Assembly (NCBI GenBank): GCA_013399895.1
Contig: VXBA01002403.1
Location: forward strand, 470,092 to 534,091
DNA length: 64,000 nt
Direction of reading: 5' to 3'
From: Serilophus lunatus
Lineage: Eukaryota; Chordata; Aves; Passeriformes; Eurylaimidae
Both the position numbers and the translations under genes were made by a program. How positions within the stretch are numbered: position 1 is the stretch's first letter; the number at the start of each line of letters is the position of its first letter. The notes below the pieces were generated by a model. It saw nothing but the letters and a program-made list of their open reading frames with translations, had not been told where the DNA came from and made no database searches. This document shows, piece after piece, positions 34,577 to 46,100 of the stretch.

Positions 34577-37155
34577 TGTATGCTTGTCATGTTTGTCAGT
34601 CCTCCCAGCAAAGGGACCACTTCATGCAATGGAAACTTCAGCTGGAGATAGAGTAACTCATGAGGTATAATATCACGAGAAGACAGAATTTGCTAACACC
34701 CCTGTTTGTAGAATTACAGTTCTCTTTTGGGCTTGGTTGCCAGCTCTTACATCCTCATTGTGTTTTTTGAGTCATGAGCACATTCAGGCAAACCAAAGTG
34801 CCCCGTTTAAACACAGCATTTGTATTGCAGCTACATATTTGGCATAATGTGGACTGAGGCATCAGCAGTGCTGTTACTCAAAATGACCATCATTTTGGTT
34901 CAAAATGAATGTTCAATATTGAATAATGGAAGATAATGAAAATAATTGTTTCTACCACAAGTGTATCACCTTCTCTGTCTTTTGCAGTTCCTTGTTACCA
35001 GCACCTGAATACTGATCTGCCTGTATAGCCTTTTGATGCATCTTCTAGTGACAGAGACTACTGCTACTGGTGTCTGTGGGTAGGGAAACAGGAATCACTT
35101 CCATTCTTTCCTACCTGACCTTCAGTATTGGAAGGTGAACGTGAATTTGGAAATTTCTCTGTTCTATTATCATTGTCTCCAATACTTTTGTATTGAGGCT
35201 GAAGGCTAGGTGATAAGTTTTTGTCATGGCTCTTTTATGTTGCTGGAGCACACTCTATTATCTGATAAGATTAGTAAATCAAGCAGCATGAATGATTATT
35301 AAGTACAATTGTTTATATAAATATAACAGTAAAATAGGTTACTCACACAGGCCAAGTGACCCAATTATTCAGGTTTTGAATGCGTAGAGGAGATGTGCTG
35401 TGTTGCTGCACGTTAAAGAAAGAAAACCTGTGTTGAACTGCTCAGTAGGTTTTCTTTGTTTTTGCAGTGCTAGTACCCTGTTGAAGGGGGAACTACTGGA
35501 GAGTTCATCAATACAGTTCATTTTTTTGTCTCTAGAAAAGAAAGCTTAATAAGGGACCACTTCCTACACCGAACGTTGATCTGTCTCATGCAAAAAAAAG
35601 TCTTAATACACAGCTTCATTAACCCTTCTGAATTTTTCAAAACACTTGGCTTAAATAGGAAGCTAGCCAAACTAAGAGAACTAACATTCTCAGAACTCAG
35701 TCATATTTTTTTGGCTGACCATAGCCTTTGTAATTTAGCCATTTGTTTAAAAGTCCACAACACAACCAAAACCATCCCAAACAACGGCAAAGTCTCAGTA
35801 AAGCCGAAGAAGCAGTGTGATTAATCTAAACGTCTGTATTTTGGTAGTTTCTTGTTCTGTTATGCATGTTTCTTTGTAGCTGAACAGCAGACTATTACAA
35901 CAGTGCAGAGGTCTGTAAAAACAGGGCTTCATCCTGCTAGTTCCTGTTGAGCAGGAGGAAACACAAACTGTATTCTGCTGTTAAGTTGTGCATAGCCTAT
36001 CTTTACGTGTATCTCCCCTGACAGACCTTTATTGTGCACCTCGGGGTCAGCCACTGGATGCAGCTTTATTTCAGATCACGAAACTGATCCCTGTATTCAG
36101 ATTTAAAAGAACAGGCTATTTATTGCCCAGTCCACATAGAGCAACTCCAGCCCTAAGGCAGGCCAGCTTCTAGACTGGAGTCTCCAAGCAAGCTTTCATT
36201 ACTCCTCATTTCCTCCAGAAACCTGGCTGAGCGACAAGTAAGCTGTTAAAAATATTTTATCAACATTTTCTTTAAAGAATGTGAATTTGCCCAAGATGAA
36301 ACATTCGAAGGAAGTGCAAACTTCTGACTTGTTTCCTGCATTCTTACCAGGCAAATTTTCTTCATGTCAGGTTACTTGAGGAAGTTCATCTGAATTAGCA
36401 GCCTCCGGGGCCGCCACTCCACTGTGCCACTGAAACAGGAGCCTGGCAGTAGTGGTGCTACTGGGAGATCTTGACCTCCTGGCAGTAATGCCCTCAAAAG
36501 TTAACAACTTCTGAGGAAATGGGGAAACTAGAATTTATATAGTGGGTTCTACAAGAAGTTCTTCTTTTCTGAGGTTTAATTTCACTGCAGTTCATCGAGC
36601 TAGTAAGTAATCGTTTGTAAAAAAACTGTGCAAGATTTAGAGACTTAAAATGTGGGCTTTACTTAACCTTCCCTCAACCATAGAGTCTTCCAGAGCTGGA
36701 ATAGCCAGCTGCTTCCCTTTCATTTAGAAAAGGGGTATGTATGTGTTTATGCATATTTATGTACTTTGTTCAGTGGGATGTTACTTTTCTGTCTGGAGAT
36801 GCTTTCTGGACACTAGAGATGTTACTACTTGGAGTTAAATTTAGCAGTCTTAGTGGTAACTAAAGAGGTTCTAGTATAAAAATCTGCATATAAACCAATA
36901 CTAGGTTTTTTTCAGAACAATGAAGAGATTTGCAAAGAAAATTCTGCTTGATGTTGCACTCATATTTATGTATTTATGTCTATGTCTGCAAAAAGCATAC
37001 ACAGCTAGGCTAGTTTCGGTTTTTGCTGTTAGATGTTGCAGGTATGTTGGTGCCACCCTTTCTGCAACTCGCAGGCAGGCTTTTGTGTGCCTGAGAAATT
37101 TAGGGAGTGGTCCCAATATTCAGTTGAATTTACAAATATGTTGTTAAAACAAGGT

Positions 37156-37246
37156 GAGGTTTTTTTTGGTGGGTTGGTTGTTGTTTGGGTTGTTTTTTTC
37201 TTTTTTTTTGAGGGGGGTGTGTTGGTTTTTTGGGATTTTTTTTTAT
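37156..37246 (+). repeat. G/T-rich low-complexity tract
   Basis: About 90 bases composed almost only of G and T, with several T runs of seven to nine and a GGGGGG run. It is extreme purine/pyrimidine-skewed sequence without a tandem unit. The + frame 37033-37257 runs through it and is an artefact of it. Confidence 0.9.
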
Positions 37247-37639
37247 CTCTTCAATAAATATTAAGAAACTCAAACCAATAGCAAATTCACATTCATTGAG
37301 TTTGTAATGTTGTAATTGAGTTATATGGTAAGCAACAGGTAATGGTAAGCAAGAATTTTTCTTAATTTTTTTTTAATATCCATAGATCACCATTCAGGTT
37401 AGTTTCATACATAATTACAATTTGTCCCAAATATTATTTTATTGCAATTGTAAATAGTTTTTGTTCTTAAATTTCCTCTTTATGTACAAAAAATAAATGT
37501 AACCTTTCCTCAGGGCTTAGCCTATTTCTCTATATTTAGAATTGTATAGAGTTTGTTGTGTTTGTTAGGGAGTTAAACTTGTGAGATCTAGTGTTATTGC
37601 TCTAGCAAAATTGTAAGATTTGTGGAGAGAAACACCTCC

Positions 37640-37690
37640 TCCCAGAAAAAAACCCAACCCCAAACCAAAACCAAACTACCAAACCAAAAA
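37640..37690 (+). repeat. A/C-rich low-complexity tract
   Basis: Repeated AACCC, CCAAA and ACCAAA words for about 50 bases, opposite in strand sense to the G/T tract some 400 bases upstream. Confidence 0.8.
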
Positions 37691-37849
37691 TTCCATAGCA
37701 AAATCTATAAAAAATACATAGCTCTTCTTCTCTGTATAATTGCCCCACTAGTTTTTCCGATATTTTCAGAGGTCTTTAATTATTTAAAATTTATATGACA
37801 TTTTACAATTGCTGTTATTTTATACTCTGAAAAACTGGTTACTTTCATG

Positions 37850-38520
37850 TCTGAAATCACAGAGAAATCATATGAACTAAATATTACATTCTTGCTATTG
37901 CTTTTATGCATTGCATGTTTAGCATCTAACTAAAATGCGAGCAGAGAGCTCATCTTGAAAGAGACTACTTAATTAAAAATTAAACGATGAATTAAAACTT
38001 AAATTATGCAAAACTAATAAGGCTACATTACTAAAACCAACAATTAATTTACTACAATATATGGAAAGAAAATGCTAGCATTTTTACTTTTGTTTCATGT
38101 TTGCATTGGAGTCTGCATAGTCTGCTGTTTTGGAATTCCTTACCTTGAAATATTTGACACATCTGAATTAAGATATAAATCAGTTATTTTTAGGTCTTTG
38201 AGTTCTGCAAAACTCATCAGAGATTAAAACTTTGATAATGTAAAGGAATCTGTTATAAAGTGGGATTAATCCAATTATTTTTCAATTAATGCAATATCAT
38301 TTCTGTGTATAAGATTCAAATCAGGGCATCGCATCACCTTGTGCAAATCGATAGAGTAAAAATGGACTTGTTGACAAAAATTACAGTTTAACCTATTGCT
38401 CCAATTCCATGGTATAAAAGGTTTATTTTTTACTTGAATTGCTTTCAACTAATTGCAAATGCTGAGGTTCTGTATGCAGTATTTATGTGTGCATACGTTT
38501 AAAGAAACCAGACTAAGCTT
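37850..38520. promoter_or_regulatory. Candidate regulatory block with K50 homeodomain palindrome
   Basis: Repeat-free AT-rich block with TTAATTAAAAATTAA (near 37970), the perfect palindrome GGATTAATCC (38263-38272), CAATTAATGC (38283-38292) and a CATCTG E-box (38160-38165). GGATTA/TAATCC is the preferred site of OTX/CRX/PITX-type (Lys50) homeodomain proteins, and here two copies overlap head to head. Enhancer function is inferred only. Confidence 0.3.
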
Positions 38521-40361
38521 GCCTTTGCATCCTGTGTTTAGTTTAGCAGTTTAAAGGAGGTATTCCCTAAGTCTCTGTGTCATAGGCATAGGAAGACATT
38601 TCCTTAGGAAATGTGGGGATGTGTGCCTGTACATCTAAGACACTACAATGGCTGATTACTAGCTATGCTGCAAAGTATTATATGCTCTACAGTAACACAA
38701 GCAAAGGGAGATATTTCTGGAAGTATCTGCTGGTGTTTTTCATGATCGTGTTCTTCAAGCTGAGTAAATCTTAGATAGCTGAAGGAAGAGAATTAGGAAA
38801 TTAAAGAAAACTCCATCTGATTAAGTTAATTGTGAAGCTCGAGTCCAATACTTTATTATTGCTGTACACTGGAAGGTGGAACTATATTTACATTTGCATT
38901 TGTTTACATTTTACTATTACATAAAATAACATTAGCTTTTAATGTTTGACATCAAATATCTTCAGTGCTTTTCTCTCAGGTCTTGCTAATTTAGCCTTTG
39001 TCGCTATATAAGTAGTTTTTTCTCTAGCACTATAATTTAAAAGTTTACATTAAAAATAAAATCAATACTGGGATAAAAGCATGAATAGTACAGCTAAAAT
39101 AATTTATAATAGCTCTATTGGTGATGGAAATCTAAGGAGTGAATATTGTGTATAATAAAGGCAATTACCTGAGCTGCTTATAAGGAAAAATACAGCTCTT
39201 GGGTGCTGGGGGATGGAAAGAGGAGATCATGGAAGCAGTTACAACTCTAATTTTCTACGTTGAGCTATGCTAGCCCTGGCATAAATTGCAGCAGCCTAGA
39301 GGTACATGTGCCATCTGAGGATTACATTCTGCCCTGACATCTTTGTGAATGTGTCAGAGAGGTGTGGGGGAGAGAGAGCAAAGGCACTGGTGTCTGCTGG
39401 GGCTTTGCACTCACTGGGAGATCTCAAATTTCCTCAATCATCCTCTCTCACGTCAAATACAGGTTTTGGTTGGTTTGCACAACTTAAAGTCTAGTGGAGC
39501 AAGTTTTGGTAAGAAAACTGGCTTGGTATTTAACCTAAGTGATTTTTTTTTTACTTCTGCATTTATCAGGTGAAAGTCCTCTCTTCAACAAAATGAAGTG
39601 TTTAATCTACTATCACAAAGAGTGAAATGAAAATAAAGATTGACTTGGATATAATCTTTCTAACTAGTCTTGATGGACATCTTAAGATTCAGCTTAATTT
39701 AATTGAAATCTTAAACTCTGTCTTTTTAGGAAGCTCTTTTCTTTTATGTCCATGGTTAAGTGAGCAAGGCAATGACGTGCTCCCTTAACAACTGTTCGGG
39801 AATCATCGGGCTGATTGACTAATGTTTCTGCCCTTTTTATGCACTTCTGGTGTTCCGTCATCGCTTTCTCCTTCCTGTGCGTATAAGTGGACTTATCTGA
39901 ATGATAATAAGCCAGATGGTTAGGTGGTAGGCCAGGTATTTTGAAGGTAAGCATATTCTTTGTCATAGAGTCATGTTAGCCAGGAGCTCTGCACCACATT
40001 TCAAATCCTTCAGCAGTCTCCCCAGGAGGTGGCAGCTGCAGAAGCCTAATGGATATCATCACCTTCAACTGTCAGCTCTTTTTTCCCTGTCTGTCATGAC
40101 TGTTTACTTCTGATCATACCAGTTGACATTTATGTGTCACAATAGAAAACTGAACCAGTGCAGGAGTAAAGGCGACACTGGGTTTACGATTACTTCTTGT
40201 ATCACAACAGGCAGCTGGCAACTCATTAACACCATGTGGAGTGTCAAGCATATAGTATATTAAATAAAATTAATGCCTACAGGCCCTGTAAATAAGGAGA
40301 TGGCCATAACAGACAATGAAATTAAATGAATGGTTAAAACAGGAATAGAGGTGACAGATTA

Positions 40362-40402
40362 AGGGAAAAAAAAAGAAAGAAAAAAAGCAGGGGGGAAGAG
40401 AT
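40362..40402 (+). repeat. Purine-rich (A/G) tract
   Basis: About 40 bases almost entirely A and G, including nine A and six G in runs. Only two non-purine bases interrupt it. Confidence 0.8.
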
Positions 40403-41238
40403 GAGTCTGTAGTCCAAGGTACGTGAGCATGTCAGCCTTTGACTGTCATTCCTAGTCATTTTCATATTTAGCCACTGAAGAAAGACACATGGCATGAGAG
40501 AGTTCTGCCAAGCATCCAGCGTCTTACTGGAATCTGTAAGTTTGCAAAGGTAGTGTTAAAACTCTCGAAGATAACCACTCACATTCTCTCTTTTTGATAT
40601 TTCACCTCAAATAATCTCGAATTTGCAAAAAGTACTATACAGACATTAAACTTTGGAAGAAAGTAATATATAATTTCAAATAAATAATTTTTTATTGCAG
40701 AATTTTAAAACATAAATTCACATTAGGATCTTTTTACTTAATGGTAATTTTAGATTATATTTGTATTTATTTTTTATTTGGAAATACAGGCTCCAGTTGT
40801 TCTATAGAATACTAAAATACTATAGTGCATTCCAGGAAACATAGCACATGGTATCTAGAGGAAATGATGGGTAAAATTTAGTACAGAAGATGTCATTAGC
40901 ATCACAAAATTTTGTACTCACTGAATTTTCCTTTAATTTAAACAGGCAAATCCTGTAGATTGCAGATACGATCTCTTTGGCCACTGTTGCTGCAGTGCTG
41001 TGCCTGCTAGTAATACATGTTGGTTCAGGAAAGTTCAACAGGCAGAAATTTACACAGCTCGTCAGTCTTTTATGCCATTAAACTGATGAGAAAAAAAAAA
41101 GGTCAAAAAATACTTATTTTTGTTATTTTAGCAAGGTGCTTTACAGTTTCCCATAGGAAACAGGAAAAAAACCGCTATTCATTATTGTAATTAAAGTGTT
41201 ACCAAAAATTAATTGTGGACCAGTATATCGTCTCATTT

Positions 41239-41258
41239 AAAAAAAAAAAAAAAAAAAA
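41239..41258 (+). repeat. Poly-A run (20 A)
   Basis: The longest homopolymer in the window. No retrotransposon body is recognisable on its 5' side. Confidence 0.95.
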
Positions 41259-44200
41259 GTACCTGCTTTGATTTCATCTTTTGGCAGTTTATGCATTTAT
41301 TGTTCGTTAATTAGAGTTCCTACGTATTTGCCCTTCTTGCCTGATTGCCTTTGCCTTTTATAGCTTACATTGAGCTTTCCTTGCCTTTGCATTTGAGATG
41401 AGCTGAGATAGCCACCTACAATGATTGCGTCAGTTCCCTTCATAATTTTTATTAATCCTCACTGAGGATTTTTCCCCCCTAAAGAAAATGGAGGTCTGCT
41501 GTATTAAATTTAGTTTTTTCATACTCTCGGGATCATCTGTCATTCTGGATGGTTTCCTATATCTGTTCTCTCCTTCCTTAAGGTGTATGGGGTGCTGTTT
41601 CGAGTGCGTAGCCCTGCTAGAGCCATGCATACTGCTAGAATAATGCTCTCTGACTTACATGTGACAAAAAAGGCCAGGTTTTCAAAGGCTGCAGGGCAAT
41701 CATGTTGACCCAACTACTGTCGTGGGCTGCCCAGCCTACTGACAGTGGAGCAGTTGAAGTGATGTGCTGATGGCATAGGGGCATTGCTGCCTTTTCTGAT
41801 GTGGCTGTTGAATTTGGAGGACGTGATGATGATGCAAGTGCTGTCAGAGAGCTGATGACCATCCGCCAGTATGTAATGAAGTGAAACAAGTGGATCTTTT
41901 AGTTAGAATTTGTTAAAAACTCCTGACATATAACTTTTAAACATTTTCTATATTGCTGGAAGAGGTAAGGCAGCTGAAGTTCAGAATACAGAAATAAACT
42001 ACTGAGATGTTTTAGTTTTCCAATTAAATGACACATAATGAAAGCACTTTTGTTTGTCTAGAAGGAGAACCATATGAGGATTAAAAAGCCGATTTTTTTT
42101 TTTAGTATTGGATCAGATTGCTTAATGTATTTCTCTATTTACTTTATTAACAGATCAAAGGGGATACTTAATGAGCTTCAAGCAGTTTTTAAGCATTTCT
42201 GTTCAACATTTTATTACATTGTACATGGACAATATTCTTCCATTCTGGCAGAATGAGGAAAGGAAAAAAACCTGTCTTGCAGCAAGCTAAAAAAAAAAAA
42301 GACACATCTGAAACTGGGGCTGTTAGATTGTTATGTATTTGTTCATTTATCTGCATAGAATTGCCAAGTTGCTGATATAGGTGGCCTGTTTGTCCATGGC
42401 CTTTCTCTTTACTTGAAAGAATGTTTCGTAGTTGCCACCTTCCCCTCGGATGCTCTGGGCAGCTCAGGCCCAGGAGGCTGCACTGATGTTTCTTACTCAG
42501 CTGCTGATCACCACAGGACTTTGTTTCACTCTTCCTTGTCCTTACTCCATTCCTGGAGGCTGGGTTTATGGGCATTTTAGGTGCCTCCATCTTAACACAG
42601 ATCTGAATGTGCTGGCCAGCAACGGGGCAGTCAGTCTGGTGCTGGGAGCATCCCTATCCACTACAGCTTAACTGAGGCCACCATTCCCACTGCTGCTCCC
42701 CAGGTCAGCCTGGGGTGCAAACCAGGGGTTGGCTGGAAGGAGCCTGAAGAAAGAGAGTGCTGCCTGCTGCATGCCTATGGGCATGGCTTCAAGCATCAGA
42801 GTCTTATGTTTGGGTTATCCTGCCATTTTTTCACTGGAAGCCTTCTGATAGAGGTGTGTTTTTAGGTAAGAATCACGAAAAGATCACTTACTGGGAAGGG
42901 GCCTATTCATAGTGATCTTTCCGTGCTCTGTAGCTGTATGCTAAAAGCCTGACAGGACTACAGGACGCAGGGAAGTGGTTGGTGCTGGCTGGAGCAGGGG
43001 TGCTTTGTGTGATGGCTGGACACCCCCAGTAGCTCCAGAACCTTCCTCACCCATGATGTGAGAGAATGATCCCTGCAGGAGCAGTGCTTGGTTGGTATTT
43101 GATTTTTTTCGGCCATAGAGCATGTCATCTCAGGATCTGGAAAGAAGGGCTTTGTACAATGCTAGGTCACTCTCTTGTCTCCTGGGATGCTGCTTTGCAC
43201 TGGCCACCCTTCCTGACCTCAGGCTTGGCAAAGCAATGAGCATCCAGCTGTTGCACAAATGTAAATGTTCCAATTCATTTGAAAGTAAATTCAGGATAAG
43301 AGTGTCTACTTTCAGTAGGCAAGTTACAGATATCCCAGGAGTGAATTTGTAAGACCGTTAAAGTGATTTCCCCTCTCCTTGTAAGGAGCTTTCCTTAAGG
43401 ACAAATAGACAGGCATTTCTTGCTAACCAAGGGGAGACCATCTTACCTGGCTGCCTGTATCCAGACTGAGACCTACAACCTGCTTTCCCCCTTGATGGTA
43501 GCTCTGTAGCAAAGGAAGCCTAACTGGAGGGGCAACATCAGCAGTGAAAGCAAGATGTCAAGAGTAAATTTGTCTCCTCCAGACCCTAATATTTTTCTAT
43601 TCATGGGAGCTGAGATATATGCTAAATATGCTTGCTTACTTGGTTTTTGGTATATTATTCACTGTGTTATTTTCTTGGTTTTGTGTTACTGAGAAAAGAT
43701 AATCTCATTTTAAAATTTCTTTTGTTTGTAAAACTTCATGAAAATATGACTCAATTCTTGAGCAGATTTTTCTTATCCTACTGTCTTTGCTCCGGTTGAA
43801 CCACCACAATTTAGTTTTTCTTCTATCTCTCTGTTCTGGTTGTCTATATTATTTTACAAGAATAATTATTTATAGTAATATTTTATTGACATGTTGTTTG
43901 AAAAATGAACCAATGCCAAACTTCTCATAGCGAGTTGCTTCATTAATTTGTGTAATATAACAAATCAATTTATAAACTTGCTTAATTACATGTAGATAAA
44001 GACAAATGGTGAGTAGCAATACACGCAAGTATAAAAAGTTTGAAGATGCTTTTTGGTGGATATGTTTTTCCAGCCTTTAAGTCCATTGAATAAAAATGTA
44101 GATCAGTGTAACTAAATCCTACTGTTAAATGCAGTTTTACTTTTTTTTCCCCTTGCAGTAAGCAGTGACTGAAAGCATAAAGGTGCAAGATTTAAGTAGA

Positions 44201-44639
44201 TATCTGTTCTAAAAAGAAATACTCTCTGTTTTGTGGAATACTTTTGTTAGGCTAAATGTCGTATCCCTGACAATATTCATGCACATTTTAAAGCTGTTTT
44301 GAAATGGAGCATTTTGCAATTTAGTAATGAATAGCACTGTAGAGTGTTACATACTGACTTGATTAAATTTTAGGAAATGGGAGCTAACCACTCTAGGTAT
44401 TTCAAAGTACACTGTATTCTTTGGAGTTGCATAATACAAACCAGTGTCAGTAGTTTTTCTGAATGCCCGAATCTGTCCTTTTGAAGGTATTTGCTGTTTA
44501 TTTCAAAATGAAAGAGTTACTGCAGAGGCACCTGGGCTTGTGAGGAAGAAAAGGGATGCTGACACCTGGCAGATAGTTTCCTGGCGACATAACAGGGTCT
44601 AAAATATTGAGGTGGACAGTGCTTCTTTGAGGTAGCGTG

Positions 44640-45260
44640 TACTCCATGCTGTGCTGCATGCTTTAAAGCTACGCCTGACTTTTGCCTGCGACAGCTATTG
44701 CGCTGTAAGCTATCGGAGGCGCGTGTCGCTTCAGGTGTGCTCCCAAAGCCTGTAAAGAATCAAAGCATCTTGGCCGGTCGGCAGTCTGCCCGATGACCTT
44801 TTTCGCATGTGGCTCGATGATTGGTTGTGAAGGGGAGAGCTGGTTACAGTCAGGACTGGGGGGACCTGCCGTGGCGTGACGGCAGGTTCAAATCAAACCC
44901 AATAGTTGCTTCTTGTACTTTCTTCCCGTGTCCTGCCAGCTTGCTGTATGGCTGCCACAACGGTAACCCTGTGAGTGGCTTGATTGGTGAGGATTTACAT
45001 GTGTGCTAATTAGAGTGGAATAAATGATTGGCTGTTTGCTGCATCGCCATAAAGGGTGCCCAGATGTACACACTACGTGAACATAATGTGCACGGGCATG
45101 GCGCATCAAAGTTTGTCAGCTGCATTACCTCAGCAGGCTTAGGGCCTGTCGGAGAGCATTTGCTGATAATTGTCCCCTATGATTTAGTGTCTGACTTGGT
45201 GAAAGTGAAGGACCTCAAAGTACTGTCTTGGCAAGGGAATTTCTGATCATTTAACAGAAG
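44640..45260. promoter_or_regulatory. Candidate conserved regulatory element, CpG-containing
   Basis: About 600 bases of balanced composition with far more CpG than the flanks (for example TCGGAGGCGCGTGTCGC at 44714-44730, GGCCGGTCGG at 44772-44781) but not enough for a CpG island. It contains the homeodomain palindrome CTAATTAG (45006-45013) twelve bases from TGATTGG (45025-45031), a PBX/CCAAT-like word. Retained CpGs outside an island and the absence of repeats fit a constrained or unmethylated element. The + frame 44821-45009 and the − frame 44888-45109 overlap in antisense and look like chance. Confidence 0.4.
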
Positions 45261-45339
45261 TAATAAATGAGCTAGAATCTGTCAAACAAGAGTGAAAAAA
45301 AGAAATTTAGGGCTGTAAGCAACCAGTCTTAACTGAAGA

Positions 45340-46100
45340 ATTCTGCATGCTCAGAAACAGTTCGGAACATAACACTAACTAAGCATCAAATTAGATGCTG
45401 CAATTAACAATAGACACTGAACAGAGTGTTTAATTACGCTTAATTTGTTGTGATACAGCACAAGTCTTCAGTTATGAAAATCCCCCAGATGCCCAAGTAT
45501 CCCCTGTACAGCTAAAATGTACTAAACTTTGCACACTTGGTTAAATTAACAAAGCAGATACAAAACATTCCTTTTCATTTTAAAAATCTGCTTTCAGCGA
45601 AGGAAAAATAAGTTTACATTTAGAAATGATTTTTCTTTTCAATCTCTCTTAAATGTTAAAAAGAATTTGGGCTATATCTTCTTTCATGAAAATATACAAT
45701 TAAGACAAAATCCCACACGTATCATATTTATGCACAAAAATCGGTAATATCTGGTTACTTTGACAAGTAATTTTGTACTTACATGTTCACAATATTGATA
45801 ATGTATTAATGTACAATGATTAAATGGTTAAGCTGCCATATTAAAGTTATGAGCAGGAGCATTTATCCAGCATAGCTAAGCAGGAACAAAGACTGTCCAT
45901 TTACAGATGGCATTATTCAATCTCTGAACTGCTCGAAGATGTTGGCGTTACAGCATTGATTCTGAGCTCTGATACTGTGCCTCACTCGAATGACCCAATA
46001 GAGTTAAGTGATAAGGTTAAGTTAATTACTGTATCTGTGCTATACAGCTTCCACATGATTACTGCTGAGAAAGATAGTGATTCTTCTTGCTTTAATTAAG
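45340..46100. promoter_or_regulatory. Candidate conserved non-coding block
   Basis: A continuation of the repeat-free zone with TTAATTAC (45430-45437), CTTTAATTAAGC (46089-46100) and several TTAATT words. It has no homopolymer above six. It may form one cluster with the element at 44.6-45.3 kb. The call rests on texture and homeodomain-type words only. Confidence 0.28.

Larger units (their letters stand above)
28571..37150. other. Non-coding AT-rich DNA, nothing recognised
   Basis: Contains a GTTT microsatellite (28627-28648) and a TG repeat (34564-34576). Open frames of up to 104 codons occur on both strands and show no domain or splice-consistent structure. Two frames at 36901-37147 overlap in antisense, which argues against either being real. 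Confidence 0.6.
38521..44630. other. Non-coding DNA, nothing recognised
   Basis: Contains a purine-rich tract (40362-40402), a 20-A run (41239-41258), a 12-A run (42289-42300) and a GC-moderate stretch (42430-43560) with overlapping short frames on both strands (42189-42590 −, 42432-42671 +) that match no family I know. Confidence 0.55.

Noticed and set aside
36675..36725. Possible antisense CR1 tail (CATAGAGTCTTCCAG)
   Set aside because: Only about 15 bases resemble the tail, and the adjoining sequence does not continue the consensus.
41239..41258. Poly-A as the tail of a processed pseudogene
   Set aside because: No gene-like sequence or recognisable open frame precedes it, and no flanking target-site duplication was found by eye.
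44880..44902. tRNA B-box-like word GGTTCAAATC
   Set aside because: No T-arm pairing, A box, anticodon arm or acceptor stem could be built around it.
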